From: Flavobacterium chilense
GTDB taxonomy: Bacteria; Bacteroidota; Bacteroidia; Flavobacteriales; Flavobacteriaceae
Length of the DNA: 64,000 nt
Reading direction: 5' to 3'
NCBI RefSeq assembly: GCF_001602525.1
Contig: NZ_LSYT01000007.1
Location: 124,001 to 188,000 of the forward strand
Shown here: in pieces, positions 25,659-33,982 of the stretch
Numbering within the stretch: position 1 is the first letter of the stretch
How the letters are laid out: every line of letters begins with the position of its first letter
Made by a program: the position numbers and the translations under genes
Notes under the pieces: model-generated
What the model was told of the DNA's origin: nothing
What the model saw: only the letters and a program-made list of their open reading frames with translations
The model's database searches: none

Positions 25659-26798
25659 ATGAATAAAAAAAAAATTTGGCTTTCAGCCCCTCATATAAGT
25701 GGATATGAAAAGAAATATATTGATGAGGCTTTTGAGACTAATTGGATTTCTTCAGTTGGACCGAATTTAACTTTTTTTGAACAAAAACTTGAACAATATT
25801 TAGGAGAGTCAAAGCATGTAGCTGTATTAAATACTGGTACAGCAGCTATTCATTTAGGATTAATTCTTCTAGGAGTTATGGCAGGAGATGAAGTACTATG
25901 TCAAACAATGACATTTTCAGCTTCAGCGAATCCTATAATTTATCAAGGAGGTATTCCAGTTTTCATCGATAGCGAGCCTGAAACTTGGAATATATGCCCA
26001 AGGGCTTTAGAATTAGCGATTAAAGATAGGATTTCAAAGGGGAAAAAGCCTAAAGCAATAATTGCAGTTCATATTTACGGAATTCCTTATAAAATAAATG
26101 AAGTTCGAGCTATTGCTGATCAATATCAGATTCCAATTCTTGAAGACAGTGCTGAGGCTCTTGGGAGTAGTTATAAAGGACAAAAATGTGGTACTTTTGG
26201 AGATATTAGTATTATTTCTTTTAATGGAAGTAAAATAATTACAACTTCTGGAGGTGGAGCTATTGTAACAAAATCAAAGGTATTAAAAGATAAGGCTATT
26301 TTTCTTGCTACTCAGTCTAAAGAAAGTGTACATTATTATCAACATAATGAAATTGGATATAATTATAGAATGAGTAATGTTAGTGCTGCAATAGGTAGGG
26401 GACAACTTCAAGTATTGGATGATTATGTTCATTTAAGAAGGAAAATGCATGATTTTTATAACGATTTATTTCAAGAAATAAATGGGGTTTATGTTTTTAA
26501 AGTTCTTAATAATGATTATTTTTCTAATTATTGGTTAACAACTATTTTGGTTAATCCTAATGAAACAGGAGGTATAACAAACAAGCAAATTAAATTAGAA
26601 TTAGATAAAGAAGATATTGAATGTAGATTACTGTGGAAGCCTTTGCATATGCAGCCTATCTTTAAAGAATATCCATATTATGGGACTAATATTAGTGAAA
26701 AACTTTTTGAGAACGGACTTTGTTTGCCTTCTAGCTCTAATCTTAATGATTTTGATAAAGAACGCATTAAACAGGCTATATTTAATTTGTTTGGATAA
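25659..26798 (+). CDS. PglE-like aminotransferase (DegT/DnrJ/EryC1)
   Basis: A 379-residue PLP aminotransferase. The start KIWLSAPHISGYEKKYIDEA, VGPNLTFFEQKL, and ISFNGSKIITTSGGG with PLP-binding Lys192 resemble PglE and related UDP-4-amino-4,6-dideoxy-GlcNAc transaminases. It would act after a PglF-type dehydratase, which is present at 30904. ATG 25659 is used instead of TTG 25653. Ten A residues at 25665-25674 lie in codons 3-6. Stop to the next gene is 187 bases of AT-rich DNA. Confidence 0.85.
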   Translation: MNKKKIWLSAPHISGYEKKYIDEAFETNWISSVGPNLTFFEQKLEQYLGESKHVAVLNTGTAAIHLGLILLGVMAGDEVLCQTMTFSASANPIIYQGGIPVFIDSEPETWNICPRALELAIKDRISKGKKPKAIIAVHIYGIPYKINEVRAIADQYQIPILEDSAEALGSSYKGQKCGTFGDISIISFNGSKIITTSGGGAIVTKSKVLKDKAIFLATQSKESVHYYQHNEIGYNYRMSNVSAAIGRGQLQVLDDYVHLRRKMHDFYNDLFQEINGVYVFKVLNNDYFSNYWLTTILVNPNETGGITNKQIKLELDKEDIECRLLWKPLHMQPIFKEYPYYGTNISEKLFENGLCLPSSSNLNDFDKERIKQAIFNLFG

Positions 26799-26985
26799 TT
26801 TTTTCGTTAGATTTTTTTAATCTTTAATTTAAAGATGATCATTGGAATATATTATTTCTTTCTCAGAGGTTTTTAATTATAATTTTTAAAATTCTAATTC
26901 TTTCGTAAACTAGTACTCCAAAAATTATATAGGATTATTTATTTAATGCTTCAATAACCAGAATAAATATTAAAAATGATAAAAT

Positions 26986-27669
26986 ATGTTTATTATTGCA
27001 GCTATAGCTTATGCTTTTTCAATCTTTATTGATGTTTCTGTTTATCATTTTAAATATTACATAAAAGACAGTAAGAATGTTCGACATCTACTATCGTTAA
27101 TAAATATTTTTCAATATTGTTCTCGTGGATTTATTTTAATTTTTATTCCAATAATGGCTTATGTTACGGAGTCTGTCAAAGATAAAAATGAGGTCTGGGG
27201 TATTACTATATTAGCTCATTTTTTAGTTATTTTATTTTTGTTACCACTCTATTCGCATAGATTCACATCTTTTTTTGCTTTAAAAGTTATTGTAGTTTTA
27301 AACCGTTTTTTTGGTAGGTCCAAACCTTTTACACTTGAAAAAATAGAAAAACAATCCAGAATAAAAATGATATCATTTTCAGGAGATTGGGTTTTGTTTT
27401 CCATTAATTATATAGCAGGTTTTTTATTCTCTATTAGCATAACTTTCTTATATTATATTAATTTTTCATATCCTCAAAAGGCTTTAATGTTAAGTTCGTT
27501 GACACAGGTTATAAATATGTTTGGGTCAATATTATTAATACTTCTTATTGATCCTAAAATAATGGGCGCAATTGATGATGGTCAAGGATATAAAGAAATA
27601 AAAATATTAACTACAAGTAGGATTTTGGCTCATATTACTTTAGTCCTAATTCTCTTTTATATCCGATAA
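26986..27669 (+). CDS. Amj/DUF2837-like membrane protein, candidate lipid-linked flippase
   Basis: A 227-residue protein with about six hydrophobic helices. The N-terminal pattern (YHFKYYIKDSKNVRHLLSL then INIFQYCSRGFIL) and the C-terminal block ILLILLIDPKIMGAIDDG recall Amj, the alternate lipid II flippase of Bacillus, as I remember that family. It sits directly before a Wzy-like gene in a module without another wzx, so it may flip lipid-linked repeat units. The family call comes from pattern and context, not from alignment. It could instead be an uncharacterised membrane protein. Confidence 0.55.
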   Translation: MFIIAAIAYAFSIFIDVSVYHFKYYIKDSKNVRHLLSLINIFQYCSRGFILIFIPIMAYVTESVKDKNEVWGITILAHFLVILFLLPLYSHRFTSFFALKVIVVLNRFFGRSKPFTLEKIEKQSRIKMISFSGDWVLFSINYIAGFLFSISITFLYYINFSYPQKALMLSSLTQVINMFGSILLILLIDPKIMGAIDDGQGYKEIKILTTSRILAHITLVLILFYIR

Positions 27670-27671
27670 TA

Positions 27672-28700
27672 TTGATTTTTAGTACTTTATTTTTAACATT
27701 TTTGTTTTATTATTTTGCATGTCTTACATGTTCAAATTCAAAGAGAAATAAGCTATTTGTCTTATGTTTTGTTTTAAGCTCTATTGCTTTAAGATTAATG
27801 ATACCTATCAGTTTAAATAATGATTATTTACTATATTATAACTTTCAAATTTTTCACAAACCTAATGGCTTTCTTTCTTTTCTGTTAAACGAACCTTATT
27901 TGTATTCAATATATTCAGTTTGTAATTTTTTTTCAGATTCAAAGGAAAATGTTTTTTTAGGTATGTATTGGTTTAATTGGTTGGTTTCAAGTGCATTTTT
28001 TGTTTGGTTGATAAAAAAAATAGATGTAGAAGCTTGGAAAAAAATGATTTTGTTTGTTTGTTATTATTTTATATTGACTTTTGTCCTTCTAAGAAATGGA
28101 CCAGCCTATATTCTATTTGCATTGTATTTTTATTATAGTTTTAGAAACAAAAAATTTAATTGGATTTTAATTACTCCATTCATGCATATAAGTTGTTGTT
28201 TATTGCTAGTTACTTTTTTTCATAAATCTAAATATTACTTTAATTTATTAGTATTTGTTTTTTTATTTGTATTCTTACTTTATTTTTTTATAAGCCCTTT
28301 TTTATTACACATAGGAGCTTTTGAATCAATATTAACCAAAATAAGTTTTTATTTAAAAGGTATTTCTGATATAGGTATAATGCATAGAATATTTTTTATA
28401 TTTATTTCTTTTTTTATTATTACAGGTTTTGTATTTTATAAGAAAAAGATGCTCCATCCCATTTTGATAACAACGATTTTTATATATCTGGTAAGTTATT
28501 ATATAAATCCAATTGTTGCTTTTCGATTTTCACTATATGTTATTTTTGCATTATTACTTTATCCTTTTAATTCTGTTATCAATGATAAAAAGTTGAGATT
28601 AATTAATTTATTAACTATTTTTCTTTTTCCTATTTTTGTTTTTGGAATGCTAAAAACACACGAAACAGAAATATTTATAAAAACTCTTTTCATTTTATAG
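27672..28700 (+). CDS. Second Wzy-like polymerase (EpsG-type membrane protein)
   Basis: A 342-residue strongly hydrophobic protein with roughly ten membrane helices. The early loop ISLNNDYLLYYNFQIF and LLRNGPAYILFALYFYYSF resemble EpsG/Wzy-type polymerases, in which an Arg follows the mid-protein helices. I infer a TTG start at 27672, two bases after the upstream stop; the first in-frame ATG would delete helices. It is in the same module as the WecA-like and flippase-like genes, so it likely polymerises a second repeat unit. Sequence divergence prevents a firm call. Confidence 0.6.
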   Translation: MIFSTLFLTFLFYYFACLTCSNSKRNKLFVLCFVLSSIALRLMIPISLNNDYLLYYNFQIFHKPNGFLSFLLNEPYLYSIYSVCNFFSDSKENVFLGMYWFNWLVSSAFFVWLIKKIDVEAWKKMILFVCYYFILTFVLLRNGPAYILFALYFYYSFRNKKFNWILITPFMHISCCLLLVTFFHKSKYYFNLLVFVFLFVFLLYFFISPFLLHIGAFESILTKISFYLKGISDIGIMHRIFFIFISFFIITGFVFYKKKMLHPILITTIFIYLVSYYINPIVAFRFSLYVIFALLLYPFNSVINDKKLRLINLLTIFLFPIFVFGMLKTHETEIFIKTLFIL

Positions 28701-29002
28701 TTTTTTAATTAACAATTAAAAAATTATAAAAATACTGTTTGTAAAAAATCCATAATATCTTACTCTCAATAGAAAATGATAAAGATAGTTATCGCTTGTA
28801 GATCTTGTTTTTGTTTTTTTGTTATGTATGGTATCAGTAATTTATAGATATAATAAATTTTATAATATAAGACATGAAGAATGAAATTAAATTTTAACGA
28901 TTCATTTTTAAATATTTATTGGAGAATCAATTTAAGAGTAATTGTAGTTTCCCAAAAATATCAGACTCTTTCTTTTTTTGAAAATTGTAACAGCTTATTT
29001 TA
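28701..29002. other. Intergenic region with no recognised feature
   Basis: This 302-base AT-rich gap separates the second polymerase from rfbD. I found no convincing remnant of rfbC or another gene in the three forward frames, no T-tailed hairpin, and no clean promoter consensus. Confidence 0.4.
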
Positions 29003-29848
29003 ATGAAAAAAATTCTTGTAACAGGGGCAAATGGACAATTAGGATCTGAATTAGGACATTTATCCATAAATTATCCAAAATATGAATGGATTTTTGCAGA
29101 TAGAAATAAAATTAGCTTAGATGATTTAGAATTGCTTAAAACTCAATTAAACGAGATTCGACCTGATGTCGTTTTAAATTGTGGAGCCTACACAGCAGTT
29201 GACAAAGCTGAAACAGAAAAAGAACTAGCTTTTAGAATTAACCATCTAGCGGTAGAGTTAATTGCAAAATATACCTTAGAAAATAAAGTAAAATTAATAC
29301 ATATTTCAACAGATTATGTTTTTGATGGAACTTCATCTATTGCCCTAGATGAAAAAGCAGAAACAAAACCAATAAATATATATGGAGAAAGTAAAAGAGC
29401 AGGTGAAATTGCTTGTTTAAGAGAAAACCCTAATTCAATTATTATTAGAACTTCTTGGGTTTATAGTAAATTCGGTAATAACTTTGTAAAGACGATGCAA
29501 CGAATTATGCAGGAAAGAGAGTCAATTAGTGTCGTAAATGACCAAATTGGATCCCCTACTTATGCTGCAGATCTTGCTCAAGCGATGATTGTAATTTTAG
29601 AATCATCAAAATGGACTCCAGGAATTTATAATTATTCAAATGAAGGTGAAATAAGTTGGTGGGAGTTTGCGTTGACAATAAAAGAACTGGGAGGATACCA
29701 TTGTAATGTTGAAGGAATTTCATCAGTATCTTATCCAACTCCTGCAAAACGTCCAGGATTTTCATTATTAGATAAGAAAAAAATCAAAGAAATTTATAAT
29801 TTGGACATCCCAAACTATAAAGAGAGTTTAAAAAAAATGTTTATATAA
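29003..29848 (+). CDS. rfbD: dTDP-4-dehydrorhamnose reductase
   Basis: A 281-residue SDR of normal RmlD length. GANGQLGSEL starts at residue 8, then NCGAYTAVDKAE, STDYVFDG and YGESKRAGE with the catalytic Tyr-Lys pair, and the substrate region SPTYAADLA. It reduces dTDP-4-keto-L-rhamnose to dTDP-L-rhamnose with NAD(P)H. With rfbB (3584), rfbC (23627) and rfbA (29935) the pathway is complete but spread over 27 kb. rfbA follows after 86 bases. Confidence 0.93.
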   Translation: MKKILVTGANGQLGSELGHLSINYPKYEWIFADRNKISLDDLELLKTQLNEIRPDVVLNCGAYTAVDKAETEKELAFRINHLAVELIAKYTLENKVKLIHISTDYVFDGTSSIALDEKAETKPINIYGESKRAGEIACLRENPNSIIIRTSWVYSKFGNNFVKTMQRIMQERESISVVNDQIGSPTYAADLAQAMIVILESSKWTPGIYNYSNEGEISWWEFALTIKELGGYHCNVEGISSVSYPTPAKRPGFSLLDKKKIKEIYNLDIPNYKESLKKMFI

Positions 29849-29934
29849 AAAAGATGATTTAAGATTTAAATTGAGATTTTAAGAAAAAGTATAAATCTGA
29901 AAGTATAAATTGAGAATCTAAAATTAAAAAGTAC

Positions 29935-30819
29935 ATGAAAGGAATTATATTAGCTGGAGGCTCTGGCACAAGATTGCACCCATTGACATTGGCAATGAGT
30001 AAGCAAATGATGCCAGTGTATGATAAACCAATGATTTATTATCCATTGTCAACCTTAATGATGGCAGGAATAAGTGAGATTTTAATTATTTCTACTCCAC
30101 ATGATTTACCAAATTTCAGGAAATTATTGGGAGATGGTTCTAATTTAGGATGTCAATTTAGTTATGAAGAGCAAGCTCTTCCAAATGGATTAGCTCAGGC
30201 TTTTGTAATTGGAGAAGAATTTATAGGAAAAGATGATGTAGCTTTAATTTTGGGAGATAATATCTTCTTCGGGTCTAACATGCAAGAACTCTTAAAATCA
30301 AATACAAAACCTGTAGGGGGTGTTGTGTTTGCATATCATGTTTCAGATCCTGAACGTTATGGAGTTGTTGAGTTTGATCAAGATTTTAAAGCAATTTCTA
30401 TTGAGGAAAAACCAGAAGAACCAAAATCTAATTACGCAGTTCCTGGTTTGTATTTTTATGATAACTCTGTAGTAGAAATAGCAAAGAATATCCAACCAAG
30501 TGCGCGTGGAGAATATGAAATTACAGATGTAAATAAAGTTTATCTTGAGAAAAAGCAATTAAAGGTAGGGATTTTGAGTAGAGGAACTGCTTGGTTAGAT
30601 ACAGGAACTTTCAATAGTTTAATGCAAGCCGGACAATTTGTTCAGGTTCTTGAAGAAAGACAAGGCTTAAAAGTGGGATGTATTGAAGAAATTGCTTGGA
30701 GACAAGGGTTTATTAATGACGCTCAATTAGAAGAACTTGCATTGCCTTTAGTGAAGTCTGGTTATGGAACATATTTAATAGAATTTTTAAAACAAAAGAA
30801 AAAGGGAGTCACAATTTAA
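29935..30819 (+). CDS. rfbA: Glucose-1-phosphate thymidylyltransferase
   Basis: A 294-residue RmlA. GGSGTRLHPLT near residue 8, KQMMPVYDKPMIYYPL, LGDNIFFG, DPERYGVVEFDQ and SRGTAWLDTGT are characteristic. It makes dTDP-glucose from dTTP and glucose-1-phosphate, feeding RfbB and so both dTDP-rhamnose and dTDP-Fuc4N. It is the only intact copy in the window; a degraded copy lies at about 24290-24580. This makes both routes depend on the present gene unless another copy exists elsewhere. Confidence 0.95.
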   Translation: MKGIILAGGSGTRLHPLTLAMSKQMMPVYDKPMIYYPLSTLMMAGISEILIISTPHDLPNFRKLLGDGSNLGCQFSYEEQALPNGLAQAFVIGEEFIGKDDVALILGDNIFFGSNMQELLKSNTKPVGGVVFAYHVSDPERYGVVEFDQDFKAISIEEKPEEPKSNYAVPGLYFYDNSVVEIAKNIQPSARGEYEITDVNKVYLEKKQLKVGILSRGTAWLDTGTFNSLMQAGQFVQVLEERQGLKVGCIEEIAWRQGFINDAQLEELALPLVKSGYGTYLIEFLKQKKKGVTI

Positions 30820-30857
30820 TTTAGGGTATATTAATAATATTTTAAACCTTTAATTTG

Positions 30858-30865
30858 TATTTTTG
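30858..30865 (+). promoter_or_regulatory. Candidate -7 promoter element before the PglF-like gene
   Basis: TATTTTTG fits the Bacteroidota TAnnTTTG consensus and lies 38 bases before the TTG start codon. No well-spaced TTG -33 element is visible, so support is partial. A separate promoter here would explain the leaderless-looking start region. Confidence 0.35.
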
Positions 30866-30903
30866 TAAGTCATATAAAGTTTACAAAATTAAACTTAACC
30901 AAA

Positions 30904-32874
30904 TTGGATACAGATAAACAAACCAAAATAGCTTCTTTGTTGCACAACTCTTTTTCACCAAGGAACTTGAAAGCAAGTATAAATAATCTTAGTTATCTAC
31001 CTAGGTGGATAATTGTGGCTATTGATGTAATGGTTCTGATTTTTTCATTTACTTTTACCTATATGTTGTTTGAAGGAACAGCATTAGGATATATTATCAC
31101 ATCACATCAATTTTATTTTGTTGGGAGTTTATTAGTAGTAAATATATTTTTCTTCTGGCTTTTTAGAACTTATTCAGGAATTATTAGACACTCATCTTAT
31201 ATTGATGCGATAAAATTACTGTTTTCTCAAATGTCAGTTTTGGTGTTTTTTCTTTTTTTTAATTTAGTTTTTGAGTTGTATACAGGTCATAAAGCTTTTT
31301 TAAATACAGCACTTTTTATCAATTTAGTATTATCGTTTTGTGGTTTGTTTTTGTATCGCGTTATTGTAAAACAAACTTTTGAACTATACTTTTCAGAGAA
31401 AACAAATTCTAAATTAATCAGAACCGTAATTTATGGAACAGATGCGAATGCTATTTCAGTAGCGAATGCATTGAAATTCGAAACTCCTTCACGATTTAAA
31501 ATAGTAGGGTTCGTAGATAAAAATAATCAGAATGCGTCTAAAAGAATGTTAGATTTGCCAATTTTGATTTTAAGAAAAAAACTACCAGCTTTAATGCGTT
31601 CTGTTGCTGCAGAAGGTGTTATTATAGCAGACAAAAGTTTATCTAAAGAAGAACAATTAATTATTGTTGATCAATGTTTAGAGTTTAACTATAGAGTATA
31701 TACTGTTCCTCTAATTTCAGATTGGGAAAATCAAAAAGAGATTTCTCAAAAAGTAAAAAACATTCAAATTGAAGATTTATTAGAAAGAAAGCCAATAGTT
31801 CTTGATAGTAAGTCAATTTCTAAGCAGTTAAAAGATAAAACTGTTCTTATTACAGGAGCAGCAGGATCAATAGGAAGTGAAATAGTAAGACAGGTTCTTG
31901 GATTTAATCCAAAGATGGTTATCATTCTTGATCATGCCGAAACACCTCTTCATAATTTGTGTCTGGAAACTCTAACTTTAGGTTCACAGGCAAAGATTAC
32001 AGCTGTTATCGCGGATGTGAGAAGTAAAAAAGCTTTAGAAAAAGTTTTCAAAAATTATAATCCGCATGTTGTTTTTCATGCTGCAGCTTACAAACATGTG
32101 CCTTTGATGGAAGAAAATCCATCACAAGCCATTCAAACTAACATTAAAGGAACTAAAAACTTAGCTGATTTATCATGCAAATATCATGTCAAGAAATTTG
32201 TTATGGTATCAACAGATAAAGCGGTTAATCCTAGCAATGTAATGGGAGCTAGTAAACGAATAGCAGAAAAATATGTTCAATCTTTATTTTTGAAAAATCA
32301 AAAAGAGAATAATAATGGAGGCGTTACTAAGTTTATTACAACCCGTTTTGGTAATGTTTTAGGATCAAATGGATCAGTAGTTCCGTTGTTTACAAAACAA
32401 ATTGCTGAAGGCGGTCCAGTTACCATAACGCATCAGGATATTATTCGTTATTTTATGACCATTCCAGAAGCCTGTCAATTAGTTTTAGAAGCTGGCGCAA
32501 TGGGTAACGGAGGCGAGATCTATATTTTCGACATGGGTAAACCTGTAAAGATTATTGATTTAGCTAAAAAAATGATTAAACTTGCAGGTTTTATTCCGGA
32601 CAAGGAAATTAAAATTAAAATTGTTGGCCTACGTCCTGGAGAAAAATTGTATGAAGAATTATTAAATGATACTTCAAAAACATTACCAACTTATCATAAT
32701 AAAATTATGATTGCTCAGGAAATACAAGATGAATATGAAAATTTGCATATTGAAATTGATGAACTTATTGGAATAGCAGATTTTTATGACAATGAAGATA
32801 TTGTGGCCAAAATGAAAAAAATAGTACCAGAATTTAAAAGTATGAATTCTACTTTTGAAGTTTTAGATAAGTAG
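30904..32874 (+). CDS. PglF/CapD-type membrane nucleotide-sugar 4,6-dehydratase
   Basis: A 656-residue protein with four N-terminal membrane helices within about 35-165, a CoA-binding-like middle domain, and a catalytic SDR domain. TGAAGSIG is at 317-324, STDKAVNPSN at 436-445, and MGASK at 447-451. Met447 replaces the usual Tyr, as in the long WbpM/PglF enzymes. It should turn UDP-GlcNAc into the 4-keto-6-deoxy sugar used by the aminotransferase at 25659. TTG at 30904 is the best start: no ATG precedes the first helix. A strong terminator follows. Confidence 0.9.
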   Translation: MDTDKQTKIASLLHNSFSPRNLKASINNLSYLPRWIIVAIDVMVLIFSFTFTYMLFEGTALGYIITSHQFYFVGSLLVVNIFFFWLFRTYSGIIRHSSYIDAIKLLFSQMSVLVFFLFFNLVFELYTGHKAFLNTALFINLVLSFCGLFLYRVIVKQTFELYFSEKTNSKLIRTVIYGTDANAISVANALKFETPSRFKIVGFVDKNNQNASKRMLDLPILILRKKLPALMRSVAAEGVIIADKSLSKEEQLIIVDQCLEFNYRVYTVPLISDWENQKEISQKVKNIQIEDLLERKPIVLDSKSISKQLKDKTVLITGAAGSIGSEIVRQVLGFNPKMVIILDHAETPLHNLCLETLTLGSQAKITAVIADVRSKKALEKVFKNYNPHVVFHAAAYKHVPLMEENPSQAIQTNIKGTKNLADLSCKYHVKKFVMVSTDKAVNPSNVMGASKRIAEKYVQSLFLKNQKENNNGGVTKFITTRFGNVLGSNGSVVPLFTKQIAEGGPVTITHQDIIRYFMTIPEACQLVLEAGAMGNGGEIYIFDMGKPVKIIDLAKKMIKLAGFIPDKEIKIKIVGLRPGEKLYEELLNDTSKTLPTYHNKIMIAQEIQDEYENLHIEIDELIGIADFYDNEDIVAKMKKIVPEFKSMNSTFEVLDK

Positions 32875-32914
32875 TTTCTTATGATAAATTGAAATTTATT
32901 TCAAAATAGTAATT

Positions 32915-32945
32915 AAAGGTGTTTTTATAAAACGCCTTTTTGTTT
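32915..32945 (+). terminator. Intrinsic terminator after the PglF-like gene
   Basis: AAAGGTGTTTT at 32915-32925 pairs with AAAACGCCTTT at 32929-32939 (11 pairs, one U-G) around a three-base loop. The T run continues to 32941, with more T from 32943. It lies 41 bases after the stop of the PglF-like gene and ends the first super-block before the ABC exporter. Confidence 0.8.
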
Positions 32946-33056
32946 TTTATAGATTTTTTAAACGAATAAAAATCTTGTTAATTAAAAGGTATTGTAAATA
33001 CTTAATAAATAATAATCTTAAAACATTTTTGCAACTTAGCTGTAATAAAATATAAA

Positions 33057-33920
33057 ATGAACAACAATAGCCCCAATGATTGGTTGTTTGAAATAACCCC
33101 TAAAAATAAATTTTTCACATTAAATCTTAAAGAGGTTTGGCAGTATAGAGATTTATTATTTCTTTTTGTAAAGCGAGATGTAATTACAGTTTATAAACAA
33201 ACTGTATTAGGTCCGCTTTGGTACTTAATTCAGCCTTTATTTACTTCTGTTACTTTTACAATAATTTTTAATAATGTTGCAGGTATTAACACCGGGACAG
33301 TTCCTCCGTTTTTATTTAATTTAGCAGGAATAACCGTTTGGAATTATTTTACAGCTTGTTTAACAGGAACATCAGATACATTTAAGGCAAATGCAGCAAT
33401 ATTTGGGAAAGTCTATTTTCCCAGAATTATTACTCCTCTTTCTGTTGTAATTTCCAATCTTGTTAAATTCGGAATTCAATTTTTAATTTTTATCGGATTT
33501 TATATTTTCTATTATTTTCAAGGAGCAGATTTGAGCTTAAATAGTTTAGCTTTATTGTTTCCTATTTTGATTATTATAATGGGAGTTTTAGGTTTAGGAT
33601 TAGGTATGCTTATTTCTGCAATGGTAACTAAATATCGTGATTTTAGCCACCTAATAGGTTTTGGAATACAATTGCTGATGTACTTATCAGCAGTAATGTA
33701 TCCAATGGAATTAATTAAAGATAAACTACCAAGTTATGGATGGCTTGTCGAATATAATCCATTGGCGTATATAATAGAAACGGCCCGTTATATGCTTTTA
33801 AACGTTGGAGAAGTTTCAATTTTAGGATTGTCATATACTTTTGTTGTCACTATTACAGTGTTTTTTATCGGACTTTTAGTTTTTAATAAAACCGAAAAGA
33901 GTTTTATAGATACTGTTTAG
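33057..33920 (+). CDS. wzm: ABC-2 type polysaccharide exporter permease
   Basis: A 287-residue membrane protein with about six helices. VKRDVITVYKQTVLGPLWYLIQPL near the N-terminus is the classic amphipathic start of Wzm/KpsM permeases, and YNPLAYIIETARYMLL lies near the end. With the ATPase encoded 62 bases downstream it moves lipid-linked polysaccharide across the inner membrane. It starts the second half of the locus after a strong terminator. ACATTTTTGCAAC around 33025 may be its promoter, but it does not fit the consensus fully. Confidence 0.92.
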   Translation: MNNNSPNDWLFEITPKNKFFTLNLKEVWQYRDLLFLFVKRDVITVYKQTVLGPLWYLIQPLFTSVTFTIIFNNVAGINTGTVPPFLFNLAGITVWNYFTACLTGTSDTFKANAAIFGKVYFPRIITPLSVVISNLVKFGIQFLIFIGFYIFYYFQGADLSLNSLALLFPILIIIMGVLGLGLGMLISAMVTKYRDFSHLIGFGIQLLMYLSAVMYPMELIKDKLPSYGWLVEYNPLAYIIETARYMLLNVGEVSILGLSYTFVVTITVFFIGLLVFNKTEKSFIDTV

Positions 33921-33982
33921 AAAATAAATACTTAAAATATTAAAATTCATCTAATTTACCCTTTCTACTATTACAACAACAA

